A DNA stretch of 43,576 nucleotides, taken from positions 1 through 43,576 of the forward strand of contig NZ_RAWM01000071.1 of assembly GCF_003668875.1 (NCBI RefSeq), read 5' to 3'. This DNA is from Corallococcus interemptor. GTDB taxonomy: Bacteria; Myxococcota; Myxococcia; Myxococcales; Myxococcaceae. The position numbers and the translations under genes are program-made. The notes below the pieces were generated by a model. That model saw only the letters and a program-made list of their open reading frames with translations. It was not told the origin of the DNA and searched no databases. Shown in pieces: positions 14,101 to 26,100 of this stretch (its first letter is position 1; each line of letters begins with the position of its first letter).

Positions 14101-17100
14101 TACCTGAATCGTCCGGAGCTCACGGCGGAGCGCTTCATCCCCCATCCCTTCGCCGCAACTCAGGGCGAACGGCTCTACCGCACGGGCGACCTGGCGCGCT
14201 GGCGGGAGGACGGAACGCTCGACTTCCTCGGCCGCGCCGACTTCCAGGTGAAGATGCGCGGCTTCCGCATCGAGCTGGGTGAAATCGAGACCGCCCTGCG
14301 CGCCGCCGCGGGCGTCAACGAGGCGGTCGTCGTGGCCCGGGGCGCCGGCGCGGACAAGCGCCTCATCGGTTACGTCACGGCACGCGCGGGCCACGAGCTG
14401 ACGCCGGATGACCTCCGGGCAGGCCTCAAGCAGCGGCTGCCCGAGTACATGGTGCCGTCTGCCTTCATGGTGCTGGACGCGCTGCCGCTCAACGCCAACG
14501 GCAAGGTGGACCGCAAGGCCCTGCCGGAGCCGGGGAACACGCCCCGGAGCTCCGTCTACGTCGCCCCGCGCACCGGCACAGAGAAGAAGCTCGCCGCGCT
14601 CTTCGCCGAGGTCCTTCGCGTGGAGCGCATGGGCCTCCACGACGACTTCTTCGCCATGGGAGGCCACTCGCTGCTGGCCACCCAGCTCGTCTCGCGCGTG
14701 CGCACCACCTTCCGCGTGGAGCTGCCGCTGCGGGCCCTCTTCGAAGCGCCCACCGTCGAAGGACTCGCGCCGAGGATTGAAGCGGCCCGGGCCACCGGAC
14801 TCCAGGCCCCGCCCTTGCGTGCCCTGCCGCGCGGAGACGTGATTCCGCTGTCCTTCGCCCAGCAGCGCCTCTGGCTGCTGGATCAGCTCCAGCCGGGAGA
14901 CATCTCGTACAACATCCCCACGGCCCTGCGGTTGACGGGCCCGGTGGACATGGAGTCGCTGCGCCGCGCGTTCGAAGCGCTGGTGGAGCGCCACGAATCG
15001 CTGCGCACCACGCTCTCCTCGGATCAAGAGGACCCGTCGCAGTGCATCCAGGAGCCCTCTGGCTGGGAGCTGGCCCTCATCGATCTGACCTCGCTCCCTG
15101 AAGCCCAGCGGGAGGAGGAGGCACAGCGCGCGGCGGCCACGGAGGCCCGGCGCCCCTTCCAGCTGGCCACGGGCCCGCTGCTGCGCAGCACGCTGGTGCG
15201 GCTGGGACAGGACTCGCACCTGCTGCTGGTGACGATGCACCACATCGTCTCCGACGGCTGGTCCATGGGCGTGCTCGTCCGGGAGGTGGCGGCCTTCTAC
15301 GAAGCCTTCAGCACCGGCCAGACGCCTTCACTCCCGCCGCTGCCCGTGCAGTACGCGGACTTCTCCCTGTGGCAGCGCGGATGGCTCCAGGGCGAGGCCC
15401 TGGAGGCACAGCTCGGCTACTGGAAGCAGCAGCTGGCGGGGGCTCCGTCCGCGCTGGACCTGCCCACGGACCGGCCGCGCCCGCCGGTGCAGTCACGCCG
15501 GGGCGCGACGGTGGACGTGCGCGTCTCTCCGGAGGTCTCGCAGGCGCTCAAGTCCCTGGCCCAGGCGGAAGGCGCGACGCCGTTCATGTTGCTGCTCGCG
15601 GCCTGGCAGCTGTTGCTGTCGCGCTACTCCACGCAGGACGACATCAGCGTGGGCACGCCCATCGCGGGACGCACGCAGGCGGAGACCGAAGGCCTCATCG
15701 GATTCTTCGTCAACACCCTGGTCCTGCGCGCCCACGTCCAGCCGCAAGAGACCTTCCGGGAGCTCCTGGCCCAGGTGCGCCGCACGACGCTCGCGGCCTA
15801 CGAGCACCAGCACCTGCCCTTCGAGAAGCTGGTGGAGGTCCTCCAGCCCTCGCGAGACCTGAGCCGCAGCGCGCTCTTCCAGGCGATGTTCTCCCTGCAG
15901 AACACGCCCACCGAAACGCTTCGGGTGTCCGGGCTGTCCTTCCAGAGCGTCCCGGTGGACACCCGTGCATCGAAGTTCGACATCACGCTCACCCTCAGCG
16001 ACTCGCCGCAGGGCTTCATTGGCGTGCTGACGTACGCGACGGACCTCTTCGATGCCTCGACGGTCCAGCGCATGGCTGGGCATCTGGGCGTGTTGCTGGA
16101 GGCCATCGCCGCGAAGCCGGAGGCAACGCTCGCGAGCCTGCCGCTGCTCTCCGCTCCGGAGCGGCAGCAGCTGCTCGTGGACTGGAACGGCCCCAGCGCG
16201 GAGTTCCCTCGCGACCGTTGCATTCATGAGGCTTTCAGCGCCCAGGCCCTTCGTACGCCTGACGCGCTCGCCGTCATCTGCCGTGATGAACGCCTCACCT
16301 TCCGTGAACTGGACACGCGAGCCAATCAGCTTGCGCACCGGCTGATGAAGCTGGGCGTAGGCCCTGACGTGCGCGTGGTGCTCTGCATGGAGCGCTCCGT
16401 CGAAGCCCTCGTGGGCATCCTCGGCGCACTCAAGGCCGGTGGTGCCTACGTCCCCATCGACCCCAGCTACCCGCGTGAGTGGCTGGCCCACGTCCTCCAG
16501 GACACCGGTGCGCCGGTCGTCCTGACCCAGCAGCGGCTGCGCGACTCACTGCCTCCGCACTCCGCGCACACCCTCTGCCTGGACTCCGACACCGCGGAGC
16601 TTGAGGCCCAGGACGCTCCGGTGACGTCCGTCACTCCAGAGCACCTGGCGTACATCATCTACACCTCGGGCAGCACCGGCCGTCCCAAGGGCGTGATGAT
16701 TCAGCACCGTTCCGTGCTGAACCTGCGCGTTGCCCTCGCCGCCACCGTGCACGCGGATGCCCAGCCGGGGGAGCGCGTCAGCGTCAACGCGCCGCTCTCC
16801 TTCGACGCCTCCGTCAAGCAGCTCATCCAGGTGCTCGACGGCCACACGCTTTGCATCGTCCCCGACGAAGCCCGCGCCGACGTGGCCGAACTCGTCAACC
16901 GCATCGGCCAGGATGCGTTGGAAGTCCTCGACTGCTCGCCCGCGCACCTGCGCTTGCTGGTGGATGAAGGCCTGCTGGAGCGCCAGTCCATCCCCCGCCG
17001 CGTCCTCGTGGGGGGTGAGGCCGTGGACCCCGCTACCTGGCGCCACCTGGCCCAGGCCCCGCGTCCGCGCGTCTTCAACGTCTACGGCCCCACCGAGTGC

Positions 17101-20100
17101 ACCGTCGACGCCACTGCCTGCGCTTTCGACGCCTCCCCCACTCCCACCATCGGCCGGCCCCTGCCCAACGTGCGCGTCTACGTGCTGGACCGCACGCTGC
17201 GCCCGGTGCCCGTGGGCGTCGCCGGTGAGCTCTTCATCGGCGGCGAAGGCGTCGCTCGTGGCTACCTCAACCGGCCGGAGCTGACCGCGGACCGCTTCAT
17301 CCCGGATGCCTTCTCCTCCACGCCCGGAGCCCGCCTCTACCGCACGGGCGACGTGGTGCGCTGGCGTGCGGACGGGATGCTCGACTACCTGGGCCGTGCG
17401 GACTTCCAGGTGAAGGTGCGCGGCTTCCGCATCGAGCTGGGTGAAATCGAGTCCTGCCTGCTGAAGCACCCTGCCGTGCATCAGGCCGTCGTGCTGGCTC
17501 GCGAGGACGTGCCCGGTGACAAGCGACTCGCCGCCTACGCCGTCCCCGAGGCGGGAGCGCCCCTGGACACCACCGAGCTGCGTGCATTCCTCAAGCAGCA
17601 CCTGCCCGAGTACATGGTGCCCGCCGCCTTCCTGGTGCTGGAAGCCCTGCCGCTCAACACCAACGGCAAGGTGGACCGCAAGGCGCTCCCCGCGCCCCAG
17701 GGCGGTGCAGCCGCCTCCACCTACGTCGCGCCGAGCACTCCCACTGAGGAACAGCTCGCGGCCCTCTTCACGCAGGTGCTGCGCGTGGAGCGCGTGGGCA
17801 TCCACGACGACTTCTTCGCGTTGGGTGGCCATTCGCTGCTGGCCACTCAGCTCGTCTCGCGTGTGCGTTCCACCTTCCGTGTGGAGTTGCCGCTGCGGGC
17901 CCTCTTCGAAGCGCCCACCGTGGCCGCGCTCGCGGAGCGGATCCAGACGAGCACGCCCAGCCTCCAGCTGCCGCCGCGCACGCAGACCCACGCGGACGGC
18001 CCGCGCCCCCTGTCCTTCGCCCAGCAGCGGCTGTGGCTGTTGGACCAACTCCAGCCCGGGGATGCGTCCTACAACATCCCCACCGCGCTCCAGCTTTCAG
18101 GACGCCTGGACGCGGAGGCCCTGCGCCGTGCCTTCGAAGCGCTCGTCCAGCGTCACGAAGCCCTGCGGACCACCTTCCAGTCACACCAGGACCAGCCCGT
18201 CCAGACCATCCATGCCGCCAGCGGATGGACGCTGCCGCTCGTGGACCTCTCCGGCCGGCCGGAGGCGCTGCGGGAGAAGGAAGCGAGACGGCTGGCTGAC
18301 GAGGAGGCCCGCCGGCCGTTCGACCTCGCCAGGGGCCCGCTGCTGCGCAGCACGTTGGTGCGGCTGCGTGAAGACACCCACCTGCTGCTGGTGACGATGC
18401 ACCACATCGTCTCCGACGGCTGGTCCATGGGTGTCCTTGTCCGAGAGCTCGCGGCCTTCTACGCGGCCTTCTCCACGGGCCAGTCGCCCTCGCTCCCGCC
18501 GCTGCCCGTGCAGTACGCGGACTTCTCGGCCTGGCAGCGCAAGTGGCTGCAGGGGGAGGTCCTGGAGGCGCAGATCCAGTTCTGGAAGCAGCAGCTGTCC
18601 GGAGCCCCGGCCGCGCTGGAGCTGCCCACGGACCATCCGCGTCCCCCCGTGCAGTCGCACCGGGGCGGCACGGTGGATCTGCAGATTCCCAAGCACACCG
18701 CGGATGCGCTGAAGGCGCTGGCGCAGCGTGAAGGTGCCACGCCCTTCATGATGCTGCTGGCGGCCTTCCAGCTATTGCTGTCGCGCTACTCAGCACAGGA
18801 CGACGTCAGCGTGGGCACGCCCATCGCGGGCCGTACGCAGGCGGAGACCGAAGGCCTCATCGGCTTCTTCATCAACACCCTGGTCCTGCGCGCCCGGCTG
18901 GACCCGCGTTTGACGTTCCGGGAGCTGCTGGCCCAGGTGCGAGGCACGACGCTCGCGGCCTATGACCACCAGCACCTGCCGTTCGAAAAGCTCGTCGAAG
19001 CGGTGCAGCCCGCGCGAGACCTGAGCCGCAGCCCGCTGTTCCAGGCCATGTTCATCCTGCAGAACACGCCCACCGAGGCGCTGCGTCTGCCCGGCCTGTC
19101 CTTCCAGTCCCTGCCGCTGGAGACCCACTTCGCGAAGTTCGATCTCTCCCTCGGCCTGCGTGAAAACCGGGACGGATTCGCCGGCACACTGGATTACGCG
19201 ACGGACCTGTTCGACGCGGCGACGGTTCAGCGCATGGCCGGGCACTTCAGCGTGCTGGTGGAGGCCATCGCGAAGAAGCCGGATACGAGGCTGGGTGATC
19301 TGCCGTTGCTCACGGAGCCCGAGCATCGGCAACTGCTCGTCGAATGGAATCCTCCGGCCTCGCAGGTGGCGCAGGTCCCCAGCATCCCCGCGATGGTGGA
19401 GGCCCAGGTGCGCCGGACGCCGGATGCGCTGGCCGTCATCACGCCGGAGAAGCAGCTGACGTATCGGGAGCTGGACGCGAAGGCGAACCAGCTCGCGCAC
19501 CGTCTGCGTGGACTGGGCGTCGGGCCCGAGGTCCACGTGGGCCTGTGCGTCGAGCGCACCGAGGACCTTGTCATCGGAGCCCTCGGCATCCTCAAGGCCG
19601 GGGGCGCCTACGTGCCGCTGGACCCCAGCTATCCGCGTGAGCGTCTGGGCTGGCTGCTGGAGGACGCACAGGGCCCCGCCCTCGTCGCCCATTCGCACCT
19701 GCTCTCCGCGCTGCCCGAAACGTCTGCGACGCCCGTGTGCCTGGACTCGGATGTGGAATTGGCGAAGCAGCCGAAGATGGCGCCCGCGGTGGACATCCAC
19801 CCGGGCCACCTCGCCTACCTCATCTACACCTCGGGCAGCACCGGCCGGCCCAAGGGCGTCGCCATCTCCCACGGCAACGCCGTCTCCTTCCTCCACTGGG
19901 CACTGGAGACGTTCACCGCCGAGGAACTGAAGGGCACGCTCGCCGCGACGAGCCTCAACTTCGACCTCTCTGTCTTCGAACTCTTCGCCCCGTTGAGCAG
20001 CGGTGGCGCGGTGGTCGTGGCGAAGAACGCCCTGCATCTGGCGGAGCTGTCCACCGCCTCCCATGTCACCCTCATCAACACGGTGCCCTCCGCCATGGCG

Positions 20101-23100
20101 CAGTTGCTGCGCCTGAATGCGGTGCCGGCCTCCGTACGTGTCATCAACCTCGCCGGTGAAGCCCTGCCGGAGACGTTGGCGAAGCAGGTCTACGCCGTCC
20201 CCACGGTGCAGAAGCTCTACAACCTCTACGGCCCGTCCGAGGACACCACCTACTCCACGGCGTCTCTCGTTGGCCGGGACGAGGTGCCCCTCATCGGCAG
20301 GCCGCTGCCCGCCACGCGCGCGTACGTACTGGATGCCTCACTCCAGCCCGTGCCCGTCGGCGTGGCCGGTGAGCTGTACCTCGCGGGTGAAGGCCAGGCT
20401 CGCGGCTACCTGCTTCGCCCAGAACTCACGGCGGAGCGCTTCGTACCGGAGCCCTTCGGTCCTCCAGGTGGCCGCATGTACCGCACGGGTGACCGCGTCC
20501 GTTACCGCACGGACGGACGGTTGGAGTACCTGGGCCGCATCGACTTCCAGGTGAAGGTGCGTGGCTTCCGCATCGAGCTGGGCGAAATCGAAGCCGCGCT
20601 CCGCCGCGCACCGGGCCTCAAGGACGTCGTTGTCGTCGCGAAGGGAGAAGCCGCCGACAAGCGCCTCGTCGCCTACGTCACGCCCAAGGCAGATGCGTCC
20701 CTGGAGGTGGAAGCCCTCAAGACGCATCTGCGCCAGGGCTTGCCCGAGTACATGGTGCCCAGTGCCTTCGTGGTGCTGGACGCTCTGCCCCTCAACTCCA
20801 ACGGCAAGGTGGACCGCAAGGCCCTACCGGAGCCGGAGGCTCAGCAGTCGGGCACCAGCTACGAAGCACCTCGCACGGAAGCCGAAGCGAAGCTGGCCTC
20901 CATCTGGGCCGAAGTCCTCCGTCTGCCCCAGGTGGGCGTGAAGGACTCCTTCTTCGAACTGGGCGGCCACTCCCTGCTGGCCACGCAGGTCGTCTCCCGC
21001 GTGCGCGCCGAGTTCAACGTCGAACTGCCCCTCCGCGCGCTCTTCGAGTCCCCCACGGTGGAAGCACTTGCCACGCGGCTGCACGGTAGCGCGAGCGCCC
21101 AGGCCCCGAAGCTCACTCGCGTCACGCATGACGGCCCTCGGCCGTTGTCCTTCGCCCAGCAGCGGCTGTGGCTGTTGGACCAACTCCAGCCCGGGGATGC
21201 GTCCTACAACATCCCCACCGCGCTCCAGCTCTCCGGGCACCTGGACACGGAGGCCCTGCGCCGTGCCTTCGAAGCACTCGTCCAGCGTCACGAAGCCCTG
21301 CGCACTACCTTCCATTCGCACCAGGACCAGCCCATCCAGACCATCCATGCAGCCAGTGGATGGATGCTGCCGCTCGTGGACCTCTCCACCCGGCCGGAGG
21401 CGCTGCGGGAGGAAGAAGCACGACGTCTGGCCAACGAGGAAGCGCGTCGGCCGTTCGACCTCGCCAGGGGCCCGCTGCTCCGCACCACGCTGGCGCGGTT
21501 GGCCGAGGACTCCCACCTGCTGCTGGTAACGATGCACCACATCGTCTCCGACGGTTGGTCCATGGGCGTCCTCGTCCGCGAAATGGTGGCCTTCTACGAG
21601 TCCTTCGCCACGGGCAGCACGCCGGCCTTCGCACCGCTGCCCGTGCAGTACGCGGACTTCGCGACGTGGCAGCGCGACTGGCTTCAGGGGGAAGCGCTGG
21701 AGGCGCAGATCCACTTCTGGAAGCGGCAGCTGTCCGGAGCGCCCGCGGCACTGGAGCTGCCCACGGACCGTCCGCGTCCGCCCGTGCAGTCGCACCGGGG
21801 CGCCACGGTGGACGTACGCATTCCCGCGGACGTCGCGCATGCGCTCAAGTCGCTGGCGCAGCGTGAAGGCGCCACGCCCTTCATGACGCTGCTGGCGGCC
21901 TTCCAGCTGCTGCTGTCGCGCTACTCCGCCCAGGATGACATCAGCGTGGGCACGCCCATCGCGGGCCGCACGCAGGCGGAGACCGAAGGACTCATCGGCT
22001 TCTTCGTCAACACGCTCGTGCTGCGCGCCCGGCTGAACCCTCGGGCCACGTTCCGGGAGCTGCTGACCCAGGTGCGCGGCACGACGTTCGCGGCTTTCGA
22101 ACACCAGCACCTGCCCTTCGAGAAGCTCGTCGAAGCGGTGCAGCCCGCGCGAGACCTGAGCCGCAGCCCTCTGTTCCAGGCGATGTTCGTCCTGCAGAAC
22201 ACGCCCAACGAGGCGCTGCGTCTGCCCGGCCTGTCCTTCCAGGCCCTGCCGCTGGAAGCACACTTCGCCAAGTTCGACCTCTCGCTGGGTTTGCGTGAAG
22301 GCAAGGATGGCTTCGTCGGCACGCTGGAGTACGCGACGGACCTGTTCGACGCGGCGACGGTTCAGCGCATGGCCGGGCACTTCGGCGTGCTGCTGGAGGC
22401 CATCGCGAAGAAGCCGGACACGAGGCTCGGTGACCTGCCGCTGCTCACGGAGCCCGAGCGTCGGCAACTGCTCGTCGAATGGAATCCTCCGGCCTCGCAG
22501 GTGGCGCAGGTCCCCAGCATCCCCGCGATGGTGGAGGCCCAGGTGCGCCGCACGCCGGATGCACTGGCCGTCATCACGCCGGAGAAGCAGCTGACGTACC
22601 GGGAGCTGGATGCGAAGGCGAACCAGCTCGCGCATCGTCTGCGTGGCCTGGGTGTCGGGCCCGAAGTCCGCGTCGGCCTGTGCGTCGAGCGCACCGAGGA
22701 CCTTGTCATCGGAGCCCTCGGCATTCTCAAGGCCGGCGGCGCCTACGTGCCACTCGACCCGAGCTACCCGCGTGAGCGTCTGGGCTGGCTGCTGGAGGAC
22801 GCGCAGGGCCCTGCCCTCGTCGCCCATTCGCACCTGCTCCCCGCCCTGCCGGAGACCCGGGCCACGCCGGTGTGCCTGGACTCGGATGTGGAATTGGCGA
22901 AGCAGCCGACGACGGCGCCCGCTGTCGACATCCACCCGGGACACCTCGCCTACCTCATCTACACGTCCGGCAGCACCGGCCGTCCCAAGGGCGTCGCCAT
23001 CTCCCACGGCAACGCCGTGTCGTTCCTCCACTGGGCGCTGGAGACGTTCACCGCCGAGGAACTGAAGGGCACGCTCGCCGCGACGAGCCTCAACTTCGAC

Positions 23101-26100
23101 CTCTCCGTCTTCGAACTCTTCGCGCCTCTCTCCAGTGGCGGCGCGGTGGTCGTGGCGAAGAACGCCCTGCATCTGGCGGAGCTGCCGACGGCTTCTCACG
23201 TCACCCTCGTCAACACGGTGCCCTCCGCCATGGCGCAACTGCTGCGCCTGAACGCGGTGCCCCTCTCCGTGCGTGTCATCAACCTTGCCGGTGAGGCCCT
23301 GCCGGAGACGTTGGCGAAGCAGGTCTACGCCGTCCCCACGGTGCAGAAGCTCTACAACCTCTACGGCCCGTCGGAGGACACCACCTACTCCACGGCGTCT
23401 CTCGTTGGCCGCGATGAGGTACCCCTCATTGGCCGTCCCCTGCCCGCCACGCGCGCGTATGTGCTGGACGCCTCGTTGCAGCCGGTACCCGTTGGCGTCG
23501 CGGGCGAGCTGTACCTCGCCGGTGAAGGCCAGGCTCGCGGCTACCTGCTTCGCCCAGAACTCACGGCGGAGCGCTTCGTACCGGAGCCCTTCGGTCCTCC
23601 AGGTGGCCGCATGTACCGCACGGGTGACCGCGTCCGCTACCGCACGGACGGGCGGTTGGAGTACCTGGGCCGCATCGACTTCCAGGTGAAGGTGCGCGGC
23701 TTCCGCATTGAGCTGGGCGAAATCGAAGCGGCGCTCCGCCGCGCACCGGGCCTCAAGGACGCTGTCGTCGTCGCGAAGGGAGAAGCCGCCGACAAGCGCC
23801 TCGTTGCCTACGTCACGCCGAAGGCCGAGGCCTCCCTGGAGACGGAAGCCCTCAAGGCCCACCTGCGACAGGGCTTGCCCGAGTACATGGTGCCCAGCGC
23901 ATTCGTGGTGCTGGAGGCCCTGCCGCTCAACTCCAACGGCAAGGTGGACCGCAAGGCCCTGCCGGAGCCGGAGGCGCAGCAGTCGGGCACCAGCTACGAA
24001 GCGCCTCGCACGGAAGCCGAAGCGAAGCTGGCCTCCATCTGGGCGGAGGTGCTGCGTCTGCCCCAGGTGGGCGTGAAGGACTCCTTCTTCGAACTGGGTG
24101 GCCACTCCCTGCTGGCCACGCAGGTCGTCTCTCGCGTGCGCGCCGAGTTCAACGTCGAACTGCCCCTCCGCGCGCTCTTCGATTCCCCAACAGTGGAAGC
24201 CCTCGCGACGCGTCTGGCGGGGCTTACCCGCACGAGCACGTCGCCGCTCACCCGCGTCTCGCATGACGGCCCGCTGCCGCTGTCCTTCGCGCAGCAGCGG
24301 CTGTGGCTGATTGATCAGCTCGAACCGGGCAGTCCCCTCTACAACGTGCCCGTCGCCGTCCGGATGGAGGGCCACCTGCGCTCGGACGTGCTGGAGCGTG
24401 CCCTGCAGGAGGTCGTGCGCCGACACGATGCCCTGCGCACCACCTTCACCCAGGTGGAGGGAGAGCCGGTCCAGCGCATCCACGCGGACAATCCGCTGTC
24501 ACTGGGGCTCGTGGACCTCACGGATGTGCCCGAGGCGCAGCGCGAGTCCGAGGCTCGGCTCCAGGTCGAGCAGGAGATGCGCCGGCCCTTCGACCTGCGC
24601 ACCGGTCCGCTCATCCGCACGCTGCTCTTCAAACTGGCCGAGCACGAACACGTGCTCGTCGTCACCCTGCACCACATCGTCTCCGACGGCTGGTCTCTGG
24701 GCGTGCTGGTGCGGGAAGTCACCGCCCTGTACGCGGCCTTCTCCGCGGGACAGCCGTCTCCGCTGCCGGCCCTCCCCGTGCAGTACGCGGACCATGCGGA
24801 CTGGCAGCGCCGCACGCTCGCGGGCGAGGCGCTTCGGCAGGAAGTGGCTTACTGGGAGCGGAAGCTCTCCGGCGCTCCCGCCGTGCTGGAGTTGCCCACG
24901 GACCGGCCGCGTCCGGCCATCCGGAGCACCGCGGGCGCGACCCTGGGCCTCACGCTGTCGCGTGAGTTGACGGAAGCCCTGCGTGGACTGGCACACCAGG
25001 AAGGCGGTTCGCTCTTCATGGTGCTGCTCGCGGCCTGGCAGGGCCTGCTGTCTCGCTACACGGGGCAGCAGGACCTCAGCGTGGGCTCGCCCATCGCAGG
25101 CCGCACGCGCGCGGAGACCGAAGGCCTCATCGGCTTCTTCGTCAACACGCTCGTCCTGCGCGCGAAGGTGGATGCGGTTCAGTCCTTCCGTTCGCTGCTC
25201 CAGCAGGTGCGCGCCACGGTCCTGGATGCGTATGAGCACCAGGAGGTCCCGTTCGAGAAGCTGGTGGAGGCCCTGCAGCCCACGCGAAGCCTCAGCCACA
25301 CGCCGCTCTTCCAGACGCTGCTCGCGCTCCAGAACGTGCCCGCGGAGGACGTGCGACTGCCTGAACTCCGGCTGCGAGGCCTGGAGGCCCCCCAGGCGAC
25401 GTCGAAGTTCGACGTGAGCATCTTCTTCACGGAGACGTCCGAAGGACTGCGCGGCACGCTGGAGTACAGCACCGCCCTCTTCGAGCGGAGCACCGTGGAA
25501 CGGATGGCGGGCCACCTGCGCACGCTGCTGGAGGCCGTGGCCGCGAAGCCCGAGCAGTCCATGGGCCACTTGCCGCTCCTCTCCAGCGATGAGCGCCAGC
25601 GCATCCTCGTGGAGTGGAATGACACGGCCGCCGTCAGCCCGACGGACATCCCCGTCCACGTGCACTTCGCCCGTCAGGCGCAGCGCACGCCCGACGCAGT
25701 CGCCCTGGTACTGGGCGACGCGACGCTGACGTATGCGCAGCTGGACGCACGCGCGAACCAACTGGCCCATCACCTGCGCGCTCTGGGCATCGTCCCGGGT
25801 GCACGCGTGGGCCTCGCCGTCGAGCGCTCCTTCGAGTTGGTGACGGCGCTGCTCGCCATCCTCAAGGTGGGCGTGGCATTCGTTCCCGTGGACCGCAATG
25901 CCCCTGTGGAGCGCATCGCAGCGCTTCTGGAGGACGCGGACGTCAGCGTGACGCTCGCGCACCAGCCCTTCGCGTCACTCCTGCCTGCCTCAGGCACGCG
26001 CGTCTGGTTGGATGCGCAGCATGACGTCATCGCCGCGCTGCCCACCTACGCCCCGGACATCCACGTGGACGGTGAGGCACTGGCCTACGTCATGTTCACC

